Notes: generated by a model from the letters alone, not told the origin. Shown: positions 36,426-50,101, numbered from the stretch's first letter. The stretch is DNA of 64,000 nucleotides from Scatophagus argus (GCF_020382885.2 NC_058504.1:11770519-11834518); one strand, 5' to 3'. Translations and numbers: made by a program.

Positions 36426-39140
36426 TCAAACAGATATTTCGTATGTGGTCCCTCCGACCCCCGTCACCTTCTTCACCCCGCCCCCTGGTTTGGATGTGGT
36501 GTGATTAGCCAAGACTGGGCGAGAAGTTGATCTGAGTGGACAACCGTCAGGAAGGGGAAGGAAGGGGAAGTGAGGGGAGGGGGAGGCAGATTAGGGATGA
36601 AAACAGAGGATAAATGGATGTGGAGGTTAGTGGTTCTACATCAAAAATAACAATAATCAAACACAGCAAAATGTTTGTCGACCACTGGTCTTGTGAGGCA
36701 TTTGGAATTATACTCAATGAGGAAAAAAAAGGACGTGTAGCAGCATGGTTCAGGCATGCTTTTACAGAGCTAAACACATACTGGCATGCTGTTAACACTA
36801 AAGTAGACATTCCACTGACTGAACCAATACAACTTCCATACACACATCCAACTGTTCAATACTAAACAAGCAAAGACTGGCTGTAAACTGTAAAAGAAGA
36901 AAAAGGAAGACTCACACAGATCAGGGAGGAAGAGGAGGGCTGACACAAATCAGGGAGGAAGAAGAAGAGGATTAGGAGGAAAAGGAGAATGAGGAGGAAG
37001 AGTAGCAGGCTGACGCATCTGGCGACGGATAACTACTCACTGTGGAGCCTGTTGCCCTCCTCCAGCTCCTCCCCCTCCCAGCACAGTGCCTCCTCCTGCA
37101 AGCCGAGGTTTGTGCTGAGGACCTGCCTCCCCAGTGTAAGACTGAGACTTGCCGAGGGAGAGGCCGCGAGGTGGCGGGGAGACAGGGGGCTCTAGTGAGC
37201 GGACCCCAGGAGAAGAGGATGAGGAGGAAGGGTTACGAGAGACTCGGTAGGAAGAGCCCTGGTTATGATGGAGCAGGTGCTGGATCTCAGGAGGCCCAGG
37301 GGAGGAGGGAGGTGGACTGACAGCACGCAGATAGGCCTTGTGGGGGGAGGAGAAAGTGGCAGAGCCCTGGAGCAGCTGCCCCTCCCTCTGCTGGGCAATC
37401 TGAGCCGAGAGGAAGGGCGACGTGTAGCCCTGCAGCCGGGTACTAGGTGACACCACCTCAGGATGGCCTGTTAGAGTAGCTGAGGGAAACTGAGCGTGAG
37501 GTTTCTGTGGCGACAGCTCGTGGGCAGCTGACTCGAACTCTGGGCTCTCGGATGGCGTCAACAGGCTGTCATAAGACAGGCTGCCATTCCGAGGCGTCTG
37601 ATTGGCCAGGCTTTTGTAGCTGGTGTCTGTGGTTCCTTCTGATTGGAGCGTGGCTAGGGGGTTATGTGCTGTGTGCGCTGAGCGCAGGCTGGAGGAGCGG
37701 GAACCTCCAGTGGACAGAACCAGAGAGGATGGGTAGGAGGTGTAGGAGCGCCCAGTCAGGGAATAACCTGACATACCCCCTGATAGCCCCACAGCAGTCC
37801 CACCAGGGCCTCCGGGGCCCTCACCCCTCTCCCCTCCCCCTCTGCGCACCCCTACACCACCCCCCACCACTGTGGCCCCGTCCAGGCTGCTCGGCTCAGA
37901 GCGGTAGCTAGGCTTGTGGCTGGACATGAGGATGGAGGGAGACGGAGAGTCGAGACTCTCCCCACGAATCATCTGAAGAGAGGAGAGAGGTAGAAGAACA
38001 GACCAAAGACACCGAGGGGGAGGAAAAAGTGTGATGAAGATGGAGGCAGGGATGAAGGGAGGACAGAAAGATGAAAATCACAATGTTACCTAAAGACTAG
38101 ATAACATATCCTAAAAAACAACCTTTTTTACAGATTGGAACAGAAAAAAAAAAGAGTGGTGAAGAGAAAGTGGATTCTTGGCTGGTGCTCTACTCCATCA
38201 TCACACTACTGGACTGGAAACATTGACTGGCTTGAACAGGCACTGACACTGCATGTCAAGGACTTTGTGTATCAGCACATGAATGGAAATACATATACAT
38301 ACAGTACATGAACTAGACATTCCAATCAATGCAGTCTCAGGGGAAAGAGAGATCCACTCAAACACACAGAGACAGTCAAAGGGATACACACACAGAGATG
38401 ACACTAGCTGAGACTTACTTATCGACCGATGGCCACTGAATGATCAATTTAAAGTAAAAACAAAAAAAGAGGGGCATGGTATTAACCACAAAAGAAATAA
38501 GAAGGGGCAGGGCAAAGCAGCCACTACTCTACATGTTACAGTAATATACGGGACATTGTTCATTCTGTTTTCTTCACTTCTTTTTGTGTAAGGATACTCA
38601 CATGTTTTACAAATGCTTAAACAAGATTGCTATGTAATAACAACAAGGCTGTGTTTATTTTATATTAAGAAAATATTTAAATTTGACACGCATATTCCAT
38701 GTGTCTATATTTCCAAAAACATGCATTTAACTTTACTCTGAGCGGACTGTTTTGTCAGTAATTTTTTTAATATACATCATCTACATAATGTTATTCCCAA
38801 TACCCTGAGATCTGTTCAAGTGTAAACTGATTTGTACCTTGTTGGGATGTGTGAGAGCAGTGTGGTTCCTTCCTGGGCTGTTGTATGCTGGTCGGTACTT
38901 GTACATTGATGGTGTAGGTGGAGCTTCAGTCAACAAGCTGCTCTCTGAGTGCCAAGAAACCAAAAGTGACATTTGAAAAAGGACCATTTGGGGCTAGAAA
39001 ACATTTAACTGTTTACATATACATATACATTATACATATACATTTACAACACCTGGGCTGCACATGAGGTCAACACTGTCCAGTGTACATCACTGGACAT
39101 GTTAACTTGTCCAGTGACAACGGCACTGGTTCGTGTGTAC

Positions 39141-39175
<35 letters not shown>

Positions 39176-39806
39176 TTACCCTCTGTGTCAGCACGGGGCA
39201 GGCCAGGGTAACGAAGCTCCGGTTTTGGAGGAGGTGGAGGCTCTGCATCTGCTGACTGGCTCTCCATCTGATCAAGACTGCTCTTTGACTGCAAAACACA
39301 CACACAGAAAGGTCATGCAAGCAGCGTTAGAGGACTGACTGCAGAACTGAATCAAAATCCTATTCACTGAAATGAATGATGAGGCTGTCTGGCACAGGGG
39401 GCGACAGTAACACAGGGTTATTGAGAGGCTAAAGGCATTTTTCTTCCCCCCATTGTGTCATGACTTGCACATATGATGTTTTGCAATTTAAAAGATAATT
39501 TTGCAACTCAAGAAATTCAGTTTGTCACATAGTACAGTATTAGTACTAAGCACCAATTAGTTTTGAGTGAAACCGCTCAGTGAAGTCTTGAGTTGCTACA
39601 TCCACATTTCTACATGTAGATTGCTCTTGTCGTTGTTTGTTGGAGGTGCTATCACTCACCCTCGTGCTGTGTTGGTCGTTCTGGATGCCATTGTCCAGGA
39701 CCTTGGCCTCTAGCTGGGCCTCAGTGAGAGGCGGTCTAAGAAATGGTGGCTGTACTTCCATTGCCTGAGGACTTCGCCACCGGCCCATATATCTGTAATA
39801 GGAGCG

Positions 39807-39843
<37 letters not shown>

Positions 39844-42462
39844 TTCCTAATTATAATGATACAAGCATTAAATAAAAGGTTCAGCAGCACATCGCTTTAT
39901 TTACAAACAATCAGACACCAGAAGCCACTCACACTTTTGTACTCATACTTTTTATTCCACTGACCAAACAGGGAAGTGAAAACAATGAAAGAAAAGGGTG
40001 GAAAAGTAGATGATGAGAGAGCAATGGAAAGAGAGAGGCAGTGGAAAAAGAATAATTGTAGAGTATAACAGATGAGTGCATAAAAGAGAGGAGCACTGAC
40101 CTGGGGGCCTGGGAGCTGCAGAGCACATGTGAAATATTCCTCAAGCAGCCTTTGGTGAAAGGGTTAACGCCTCCACGAAACTTCCCTGTCACCTACAATT
40201 AGAGGATGGAGGAGAGAAAAACGTTTCAACCTCAACATTACTGATGGAGAGAAGAAAGATCTGTCTGAATGAATACAGTGGTGCACGATGTGATGCCCAC
40301 AACCAGCGCTTAAATGTACCTGTTCATTTGTTGTCCTGCCACGGGCCACTAACACTATGTGGAACCCAGTCAGACCAGCGACTGGGACAAAAAACAGACC
40401 AGCCACACACATTACAGCCATACTGAGAGGAGAGGGTCAAGAAATGTACAAAAATGCAGCAAAACAGTGGAAAAATAAATATTCTAAAAATCACAATGCG
40501 AATAAGATTGGAAAAGAAAGTCTCCTAAATTTTTTTCTTCTTTATGGCTACAGTGAGCCAAGTGAAGGATACGTTACAGCAGCATGTGGTGTATCCAGCT
40601 GCTGGCGGTGGTGCAGGACATAAACCAAGCCAAAGCTAAATACGTCAATGATGTGGGTCGTAAGTGACAGCAGGAAGAGAAAGAAATAGCGATAATTCCT
40701 GCGACCGATGCAGTTGTTCACCCAGGGACAATGGTGGTCAAAATCCTGAGAGAGAGAGCACAGGGTCAAAGAAAGACAAGATGGTGCACAGAGGAAAATA
40801 ATGATGACAAGCAAATACTAGCATGTAAAAAAACAGTTGAATAGACAATTTCTACCTTCCACACCCACACATGGAAAACTAAGAATAGGACAGATCTAGG
40901 TTGAACAGTCAAGTCACACAGGAGTTTATAAAAGCTCAGTGTGAAATTAGGACTTGATATTCAAACTGGAAAACACGTTACACAAACAGGTGATGTAATG
41001 CAAAACCATGCAAAAATTAGGGTGGTTGGGATTTGGGTATATTCATTTTCAGGTATGTATTTTAATGATTACAAAGAAATGGGTGTGTTGCAACACTGAC
41101 ATAAAACCAATTAAGTGAAAAATATAAGTAATAACATCAGAGAGAAAAAATGGAAAAAAGGAAAACATCAGCTGAGATAATCATACATCCTGTTCCACTC
41201 AATTTCCCTGCATAACTTTCACTCATAATACTGTCAAATTAATTAATTTCATTTGGAATCACGATATAGCAAGCTCATGATAAGAAAGTGTGTGTGCGTA
41301 CCTCCACACAGTTGTCACAGACTGAACAGTGAGAGCACCGCGGCGGGCGGTAGAAGCGGCAGGTTGAGCACCACTTCATGCGCACTTGGATGCCTTTGAT
41401 TTCCACTGTCTTATAGAGCGGAGCGCGGAAATCGTCCTCTTTATCCTCATCCTCCTCCGCTAAAGATGACAGAGACACACACTGAGACTGTGCTTTCATT
41501 ATAATGCCTGATCATATGGTCTTCCCTACATGGTGTTAGTTAATTATTTCAGCCATTTCTTGTGGATCATGGTCATGTGATCAAAGGTATTTCATATCCA
41601 ACATATGAAATAACTAACTTTCTCGGGCATAAAACACTGTTTAAAGTGTCTTTACCTCTGGGGAAGACTCCAGGGTCCATGAAAGTGGCCATGCAGAAGT
41701 TGGCAAGGGTAAAGAGGAACATCACAGCAATGTAGATGGGAATGACAGAGGAAAAATAGTCTGACAACCACGGACACCTGTACAGTACAAAAAAGCGATG
41801 GAAACAAAGTTACAGTTTGAGATAATTGCTGCAAGTACTAGTCAAAGTCTGACATATTTTCTTTGTCTACTTAAGACAGAATCAGCAGCAAGTACATATT
41901 ACACAAGCAGGATTGAATCCCCGCCCTTGCTGGCAAGAAACAGAGTAAACAATATTCTATCATCATAAGCCTTTGTGTAGAGCAGTTTATCACCGAACAG
42001 CTCAAGTGAAGGTGTTCAGTGACCACAAATAGAAGAGTCTGATTGTAAATGAGGAGCTCAACAGTGTGACTGTGAGGAACTGTTGTAGTTCACTGAACTT
42101 AAATAACGGTTTGGTTTTAGGTTAACTTTTAGGTCGTCTTTTGAAAAAAAAAAACAAACAAACGTGTTAGCAAACACAAATACACATACAAACGCTATGC
42201 GCTGCATAGTGACACAACTGTGTGTGTACATACATGTAAGCACTTTGTACCACGATCACATTACTTGCAAATGTTCTGGCAAATACGAGCAAGACAAAGA
42301 CAAGGATACTTACGTGAAGCAGAAGAAAAGGGTGGTGGACCCGACAAGGAAGGTGGTGGCTGCAGACACCGGGACATAGCGGCTGGGTCGAAATGGACGA
42401 GGAGGAGCGGAAGCTGGGACACCTACTCCTCCCCCAACCCCCCCACCACTGAAACCCGGCAT
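36426..42462 (-). CDS. zdhhc5: Palmitoyltransferase ZDHHC5 (11 coding exons)
   Basis: Plasma-membrane S-acyltransferase that palmitoylates synaptic and signalling proteins. Coding exons in transcript order: 42314-42462, 41656-41777, 41302-41459, 40573-40745, 40320-40422, 40101-40192, 39660-39792, 39180-39288, 38838-38944, 37041-37972, 36426-36531; phases agree, giving 727 residues (human 715). In order: a glycine-rich N-terminus, [20 protein letters not shown] (first helix), [20 protein letters not shown], the cysteine-rich domain with [20 protein letters not shown], catalytic DHHC at residues 146-149, two more helices, [20 protein letters not shown], and a long disordered Ser/Pro/Gly-rich tail with [20 protein letters not shown]. 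It ends TTYEISV, a PDZ ligand shared with ZDHHC8. Synteny (CLP1, TMX2, MED19) and tail motifs favour ZDHHC5. For the last exon I used the acceptor at 36532-36533, because the one 17 nt further on runs straight into a stop. Confidence 0.95.
39077..39116. repeat. Three alternating 9-bp arms (TGTCCAGTG / CACTGGACA / TGTCCAGTG)
   Basis: TGTCCAGTG at 39077-39085, its exact reverse complement at 39091-39099, and a second direct copy at 39108-39116. The middle arm can pair with either neighbour, with loops of 5 and 8 nt. It lies in the intron after the 39180-39288 exon of zdhhc5, next to a TG microsatellite. Confidence 0.8.
39143..39174. repeat. (TG)n microsatellite
   Basis: TG run only a few bases from the 5' splice site of the 39180-39288 exon of zdhhc5 (CA-rich in the sense strand of the gene). 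Confidence 0.9.
39806..39843. repeat. (CG)n(CA)n microsatellite
   Basis: An alternating purine-pyrimidine tract starting GCGCGCGC and continuing as CA repeats. It begins about 13 bp upstream (in gene sense) of the acceptor of the 39660-39792 zdhhc5 exon, and is of Z-DNA-forming type. Confidence 0.85.
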
Positions 42463-45400
42463 CACAAAAAGAGAGAGAGGGGGGAGGAAGACAGAGAAAG
42501 AGGTAGATATCTACTGTCTACCTACTGTAAAGGGTGTTTTACAGGTCAAAATAATGAATACAGTGTTTGTTTGGGAGGGGAGGCCATGACTACAGACTAG
42601 AAAAGAAAACAAACATTATGCAAAGCAGCAACTGAATGGTAACATGAGGGATACTCTGTTTGCAGCTGCTAAATGTTTCCCAGCACGAATATAATCACTC
42701 AAAAACAAAAGGAATTGTTTTTAGCAATATACAGCTTCACTTGCATGTGCACAGCTTGTTGTGAATATTTAATGCGTGTGCGTAATCTTAATAGAGGTTT
42801 ATAAAAGCAAAACTATACAAGAGCAATGTGATACAAAAATATGTGTAGGTAATACATAACTATTTTTGTATGGCTTTAAAGTAACTATATTTGGTGCAAA
42901 AATATACTTAAATCTTGTCTTAAGTTCCTCCCTGGCACCAGCACAACCAAACAAAGTTGTGCATGTACACAAAAGCACTTGCGCACACAACAAAAACTGG
43001 AGCAATTTAAATTTCTCTCCAGTCCCAAAACTCAGTGTTTACATTAATGGCTGCCACTGTGCTTGAGTTCTGATTATGCCTCTCAGAGAAAACGAATATA
43101 AAAAGGAAAAACCAGAAAATTATAGAGGTAGTGGGTGGATAGCCAGCAGGCCGAGAGCAGAAGCGCATAGAGGAGAACACGCAGAGGATTGAGCGCAGCA
43201 GCTGCTGATGACTTCTGTGATTGTCCCAAGAGGGCTTATTTAGGCACTGGGTGGGTGGAAGAAACTGAGGATGGCGGCAGGAGGGACAGTTCCAGCATTT
43301 CAAAATATGTCAGCAGGGGAAAAAAAAAACTCAATAAACAAATTCACTTTTATAACAGTAGCAGGAAGCTGCTTGACATCAAACGAAAGTCAAGCTGGAA
43401 TTTCTTTTTAAAAAGCTGCTAAAAATGTTTCGAAAATAATGGCCTTGCCTTTACAAGAACAATAGCTCAAATGGCCGAGCAGAGCCCCCTGGATCTTTTG
43501 AGACTCGTGCCTTTAGTCTTTGTGTCAATAGGAGGACAAAAATCAACTCATTCCAAAAAGAAGCCCCATGTAGGTCACCAAGGTATCACAGCCCTTGGCC
43601 GGGTCCAGGTGTAGAGACCTCTCCCACCTCCGAATTCTCTGCAAACAAACCTCCTTTTCCATTCTGCATCTCTTAAATAAAGCCATGTGAATCGAGGCTG
43701 TTATGTAGTCTGTTGCATTTTAGTCCCTTTTTTCTTTTTGTCCCTCTGTCTTCTTTCACCCCCTGGCTCTGTGGGAAAACTGCTGGATTCCCCTGTAAAA
43801 CAAAATTACACTATGAGCGGGCATAACTTAAGCAAACACATTGCAGATACTTACAGCTGAAAGGAGTATTTCATAGGCAGCTATTTTCATGATCATTTTT
43901 TTTTTCAATTAAGCAAAAATGCTGAGTATTCCCCAGTTCCCTGTTCTCGACTGTACAGATGTGCCACTTTTCCTTCGCCTAAGTGACACTAATATTAATG
44001 CCAATTTCTAAACATCAATTTGGGCTTTAGAAAAGTATGAGGGGCATTTCAGTTTTCACTATATTTTGATATTCTATAGACCAAACAATTAATCAACAAA
44101 CATTACATTGATAACACAAACTGTAGTGGCCCCACACATAATAACAGAATGGAAAACATAAGCACCCACATTAAGAAGTAAATTCCTTGTTAGGTTACAG
44201 GACAGACCTGAGAAAAAGGGAGGTTTCATTTTGATTTCACAACAGTCAGGCTGACTAACCAACTTCTGTCCTTCAAGCTTGCGTTATGATATGAACGCGC
44301 ACATTTCTCACCCTTACTCATAAAACAGAGTTGTTCAATAGACGGCTGTTAAAACAGGTAGCTGTCACTACGATGCCCTCGGGTCTTCAAATGAAACACC
44401 TCCCACTACTGGAAATTCAAAACAACAGAGAGACAACGATCTGTGACGGGAGTGTACGCCTTTGGCACACACATCAGGCTAATTTCCCCTCATCACCAGA
44501 TGAAAAACTAGTCCGTGCGGTGTGAACACAGTGAAAACGGATCCGGAGTAAATGTAATCTGATAGTTCGGACACACCCCTCTTCTCAACAATAACCACCA
44601 GTACTAACAAATACAGAGCTGTGACCAAGGCACAGTGTCAGTGTGCTCGTTGTTAATCATCTCATCTGCCCCACAACAAATCCACCCCGACTATAATGGA
44701 TGTTAATCCTAAAATCTCCGTGACGAGCCCCGACTGTCATGTCACCGCAACAATATGCAGTTCGCAAGCTAAACACATAATTAAGCCGAGGTCGAGCTAA
44801 TTTAATCATTTTTTCAGACCAAAAGAGACACACTGACAGCCGGTAATTGATACCTTGTTTAAATCCATACCATTCAACGGGACGATCGCATCATCTTTCA
44901 ATCATACGTTGAAATCGACCAAGCGTTAAATAACAGGCCAGGACAGTGCTAAAATTCAGCCAACTACCAAAATCTGCTCACGCCACAATGAACATTATTA
45001 AGGTAGACTTCACTTTGTAAACTCACTCTAAACTTCACAGACGCTGTAGCGTTTTAGTTCGACGTAATAACCAGAGATTTAAATGCGACCCATAGTAAGT
45101 AATCAAGTTAGCTCTCACCTAGCCTCTAAAGTTTTTTGCGACACTGCTCATTCCTTTACCATAGCTAAAAGAGTTAGCAAACGTTACCTGGCTAGCATTG
45201 AAGCTTTACATACCCGGAGAAGCTTTTCTTACTGGCTAACAAGATGAGTGTATCTACGTCAAGTTAAACAGTAATCAAGAAGAGCAGGTAAATTAAGTGG
45301 GTCATACCTAACACCAAACATGCGGGCTGTCTTGACTGTAGGGTGTGGGTCGTTTCTGTCCTCCTTCAATTAGCCGCTAGCAAACTACTTAGCTCGCTTG

Positions 45401-45480
45401 CTAGGCCGACATCAGAATCCCGGAACTAGTCCATCAGGTGGTATGAAAAGCCAATCAGAGACCGAGGGGTGTGGTCTCAA
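42463..45480 (-). other. 5' UTR intron and promoter region of zdhhc5
   Basis: No other coding gene is seen. A good minus-strand donor (TGTTAG followed by GTATGA, exon end at 45308) lies just downstream of a GC-richer patch at about 45310-45420. This suggests an untranslated first exon about 45309-45400 spliced to the exon carrying the ATG at 42462, so the first intron would be close to 2.8 kb. An inverted CCAAT box (CCAAT on the plus strand, 45451-45455) fits a promoter there. Exon limits are inferred. Confidence 0.5.
45451..45455 (+). promoter_or_regulatory. CCAAT box of the zdhhc5 promoter
   Basis: CCAAT in the context AGCCAATCAGAG (NF-Y type), about 50-150 bp upstream of the inferred zdhhc5 first exon. 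Confidence 0.4.
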
Positions 45481-46402
45481 CAAGCAGCTCAGACGAACTG
45501 TATTATGATGTGGATGTGATTTGCTATGAGGAAAAATAATTAATAATTAATAACCCTCATGTATGTTTAAACGAAGTTAATGTGATACATCTTAAAGTAA
45601 TAAACAAATATTATTCTTGTGACACATTTTAACAACATTTGTTTAAATTGCTCATGTGGCAACAACAACGAAGAAGATCATCTTCATTAATATCATAAAT
45701 GCCTCCATTAAACCCACCTCTAGAGAGATATCTCACTGAAGAATCTTATATAGTCAAGTGTCTCAGTTGCAGGTTTCAATATTATAAATTTTTTAGCAGA
45801 TAATTTCTTAAAATGTCTGTGACTGGAAACTTTCACAATCATAAGTCAAGCATGATGAGTCTGTAGTCTTTTCTTATTTTTTTCTTCTAAAATCCTGGTT
45901 AAGTTCGAGTACAGCTGCTTGATTCAACACCTTTTTTTTTTATTAACTTTTCACCATCATTCCCAGATGGTCGACTAAAATCCCACACAACAGACTCACT
46001 TACAATGAAGCCACATTCTGCTGATTAATGCCAGTGTTTAAAACAATGGCAAAGGAAATGAAAGGAAAGAAAAAGCTAAAGAAAAATCAGGACATTCGGT
46101 ATTTATCTGGGCATCACACAGTTCATGTGGTTTTAATCTGAGATATTATTTCTGTTTGTTAAGAACTTGTGTCCATGTCGAGCTTAAATTGTAATGCGAT
46201 CCACACAACAGCATGCAGGCCTGTGCACGCTGTCAGGTGTTTACTGAATAAACATCAAATGAGCTCGTACTGTAGCTCCCCTAAACAGTTACTGCCATAC
46301 TGGTACTATATGTCAATATGGATATGGTCTTGGGGTTAGTGTCCTTTGCCCCACTTATGACCAAGCAGACACATTCATAAGTTAGCAATGTTGGATGAGG
46401 CT

Positions 46403-46408
46403 TTTATT
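46403..46408 (-). terminator. Candidate poly(A) signal of clp1
   Basis: AATAAA on the minus strand about 440 nt after the clp1 stop; another at 46568-46573 is about 275 nt after it. Either could be used. Confidence 0.4.
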
Positions 46409-46848
46409 CTCCAGTGGTAAAAGCCCAGAAAACTGTAATGTTTTATCTTTAAGAGTTTTACATTGTAATTAAGTACACACAAACGCTTTCATAGCTTGTC
46501 AATTAGGCGCTAGACCGGATAGGAAAATATGCTCATCATCAAACACGAAACCTTCGACATGTAAAAATTTATTATTCAAGAGAAAAAGTGTTTATAAAAT
46601 AGATTATCACAAAAATAATTCCTCAGGATAAAATATCCCTTGCCATAAATTGCCCCAAAATCCATATCCATGTTCTATAAAATGGGGTATAATTAACAGC
46701 AGCTCGTCAGCTACCAATTTCAGTACTTAAATCTTTTTCTCTTTTGCCCTTACAAAACACACACAAGACAACTGGGATACAACATTCTTCTCCACCAAAT
46801 TCCTAACAAACACAATCCACGCCAAGTCCTCTTTCCAGAAGTGTTCCT

Positions 46849-49020
46849 TCATTTCATGTCCATGAAGCGAATGTCCATGATGAGCAGAGTGTGTCTGGGC
46901 AGTGGCCTGGGCGCAGGGGACAGCACTTTCAGCACCTGAGTCTGCGTGTCCACATGAGTCACAACAATGAAGCCACACACAGGGCTCTCCACTATACCCT
47001 TTCTGGCACCTTCTTCTCCATCCTCTGCACTGCTCACGCTGAGCACATGATATGTGAGGTCTCTTCCTGGTGTTACAGGCACAAGCTTCAGCTGTGTGTC
47101 ATCCTGAGACATTCCCAGTGGCAAGCACGAGTCCGGGATGGACGGTGCCCCAATTTTGTAGATGCGGACATCTGCAAAACGCACCTCAAAGGAAAAAGGG
47201 AAGAAGGACACGCCACGGAAGCCGTAGAAGTACTCGCGGATCTTCTCATCCCGTGCATCCCGTCTGCACTCCTTGGAGCGCTCCACCACCCCTCCAGACT
47301 TGGGGAGGAGCACAACCCGGACAAAGTGAGGAAGGTCTCGTTTGAGTTCATTGTAGAGCCTCTCATGATCCAGCACCAGCACCACGTCAACTTCAAAGGC
47401 TGAGGCACAGTGGACAAGAGCCTGGTATCCAGAGCCCTTCACCCAACCACAGGTGTTGATGATACAACCTCCCACGCTGGCCTTCCTGTTCACCTCACAG
47501 CGCTGGGAAAACACCTCAGCAAGGCATGATGTCAGCTACAGGTTATGAGAAAAGAGCAGATTAAAATGGGTAGACAGAAACAAAATAACTGATGACAATG
47601 CAAACTAAATGTGTAGTCTGACAGTGGGGTTTTGGTATCATGCAGTTAACCTTCTGAAGCATCCAGAATCTTTCTTTCCTCACCTTATTGTAAAGTTTGA
47701 TGTTGGTCCCTGGGGTAGTAGAACCAAAGTGGTAAACCAAAGGAGCCTGGACTGAGAATCCCTCCTCTACGTCTGCCGGGCGTTCAATGCACAGGGCTGA
47801 CACTGTCCCTGGTACAGACACCTAAGGAGTAGAATGCAATTTATAATTTACTCATACGAACTGATGTCTTTCTACACTTCCATTATATATCCTGCATACC
47901 GTAAAAGACTGTGAACATCACAACATAAACAGGCGGTTGTTGTTGTTGTCAATCTTGTGCTGTAAATACTATGACTCTCCCTGGTTTTACTGGCATTATG
48001 ATTGAGTGCACTAAGAAACTCAGTACTTGTTTAGTAGAACTGTACATGTGACTGACAGAGCCAGCCATATGAAAATGCCTTGCTTCCAAATCTGAAACAT
48101 CTTTCTTGACAAAGAGGAGAGGCATCACACAGCATACACACAGATGCTGCAGGCTGACTTTGCATTCAAGACAATAAGACTGTGTCTGGCGTAATTCAAA
48201 ATTATAATTATTTTCCCCATTCCGGATCTAAGTTTATGATGATGACTCTAATTTATCTTACCCCACTTTGTCCGACATCCAGTTCCACCAGTGTTGGCCT
48301 CCGGCCCACCCTTACAGCGTAGCTTAACAGAATCCGACACACTGTTGACTTCCCCACGTCTGTAGGTCCCACCACCATCACCTGAGAAATGATTAATGAT
48401 TTAATGTCAATGCAAAATACGTTCACTTGTATCTGACAAGTTTGCATAGATTTTTCCAAACCTACCCTTGGTCCGCTCTCATTGTCCCGCTCTGCTTGTT
48501 TTCTCATCTGCTCCAAGGCTGCATGTGTGTTCAGATAGAGCAGCATGGGAGTATCCTTCGACACATATGCCACCTGTGTTGATGAAACTGGTTAGGCCTC
48601 ACACTCATCAAATGTAGAACTCACAAAGCCACACGGGATTAAATGTGATAACATATTCCACCGGTTAGATTAATTACCAAGTATAACAAAACATAATCCA
48701 CATGAAAACTTTCCAATACTTGGATAGACTGTCCTCCTGGTGCTCACCTCTGGCTTCCCATAAAGATTCACACCGCAGCCCTGCCAGGTGAAAACTGCAA
48801 TCTTGGAGCCTGGTCCAAATGTGTATTTCTTGTTGCGGTTCAGTTCTGAGCCAAACACCTCAGCCATCCCCGAGAGGAGCTCCAGCTCAACTTGCTCTGC
48901 TGCCTCTCCTGACTCCACCTCAAAACGAAGTTCAGTCTCCTTCTCCAAGTCAAACCTGGTGCTGACCTTCCCAGTTGCTGGAGCATCCTCACTCGTCTTC
49001 ACTTCACCCTCTGTTGCCAT
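46849..49020 (-). CDS. clp1: Polyribonucleotide 5'-hydroxyl-kinase Clp1 (5 coding exons)
   Basis: CLP1 is a nuclear RNA 5'-kinase, part of the tRNA splicing endonuclease complex and of pre-mRNA cleavage factor II. Coding exons in transcript order: 48748-49020, 48466-48573, 48262-48381, 47684-47821, 46849-47535. All are in phase 0 and give 441 residues (human 425; the extra length is mainly at the N-terminus). The ATP-binding P-loop is GPTDVGKST (residues 132-140, Lys138), with VELDVGQ (Asp162) behind it. Arg151 in YAVRVGRR corresponds to human Arg140, mutated in pontocerebellar hypoplasia. Other landmarks are [44 protein letters not shown] and the C-terminus [20 protein letters not shown] acceptor lies 2 nt before the ATG and pairs with a 5' UTR donor at 49705-49706. 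Confidence 0.96.
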
Positions 49021-49706
49021 GACTTACAAGAGAAAGTCTATGTCACAAATACCTGACAATGATGGCATACTGAAAGGTAAAAGTTCCACGCATATTGTGT
49101 ATGCACATTGTGCCACAACATCTCTAATACTTCCATACTTTAAGGGATGCAGTTACTATCTTCATTTTGTATTAATACATTACACTTTCACACTTTGACA
49201 TACATTATCTCTTTTACAAGAGACTGGGCCAAAAAGACAGCATAGCTTTGCTAACACATAGATAACCACACAATTAATTTACGACATTCACATACAGCAA
49301 GACAAAATATTATCAAAGGAGTATGAAGGAGAGTAGACGCATTTTGTGCTTCTCGTTGATATTACATTAAAAGCACAAACTGGTGATATGAACAGATTTC
49401 TAGTTTAAACATTGCGCTTTTGAACGTTATGTTCAAATCTGAAATTCGTTTGCTAAATCATACCTACTCGACCAAATGTTGTCTATGCTAAGATTTATGT
49501 GAATGTATTTACTCATCCATGAGCACTTTACAATAATTTAGCTCATTCGAAACTAGCAAGGACCGTAGCCACCTTTTCCATACTATATTAAATTTCAGCA
49601 GTTAAGACAGAATGACAACCTTAAAACGTTCCAAATGTCAGTAAACTACTTCCATATTTAAGGCGAATATCTACGAGTTGATTATTCTTTATATGAAGTC
49701 ACTTAC

Positions 49707-49800
49707 GGACAAATTTCAAGCGTTATTGTTGAATGAAAATGAGTTCCCAGATCTCGAGGAACCGCCGCGATCAGTCGCCTGATGATGACGCCACACCCTT
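49707..49800 (-). promoter_or_regulatory. Inferred untranslated first exon and promoter of clp1
   Basis: A minus-strand donor (TTTGTCC followed by GTAAGT, exon end 49707) follows a GC-rich segment around 49760-49795. CCAAT (ACCAATCACA, near 49804) lies upstream in gene sense. The selenoh poly(A) signal is only about 300 bp away, so the intergenic space is very short. The start site is not determined. Confidence 0.5.
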
Positions 49801-50095
49801 AGCAACCAATCACATTCAGCATTCGCAAAACGTAGAACGTGTGAAATGAATAATCGACGCTTTGCGTGATTTGTTTTGGGTTATCAGTAGTATCAGTATA
49901 CATTTACCAATGTTTTTCTGTATCAACGCAACCCCATACAGCAAAAAAGATGATATTGCATCTCTTCTCTAAACTCTAATTCCTCATATTAAAAAAATAT
50001 CTTCACCACATACAAATAATTGCTTGGCAAGAGCAAAAGACCACAAATATTCACTCACAAAGTGACTAAGAAAAACCAGAAACAATTTATTGAGA

Positions 50096-50101
50096 GATAT
50101 A
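50096..50101 (-). terminator. Distal poly(A) signal of selenoh
   Basis: AATAAA on the minus strand, about 130 nt past the SECIS hairpin, so a transcript ending here carries the SECIS. Confidence 0.6.

Noticed and set aside
37507-37911. 134-codon plus-strand open frame
   Set aside because: Antisense shadow of the large zdhhc5 tail exon, whose GC-rich repeats keep other frames open.
46891-47403. 170-codon plus-strand open frame
   Set aside because: It is exactly antisense to the long last exon of clp1, a shadow frame.
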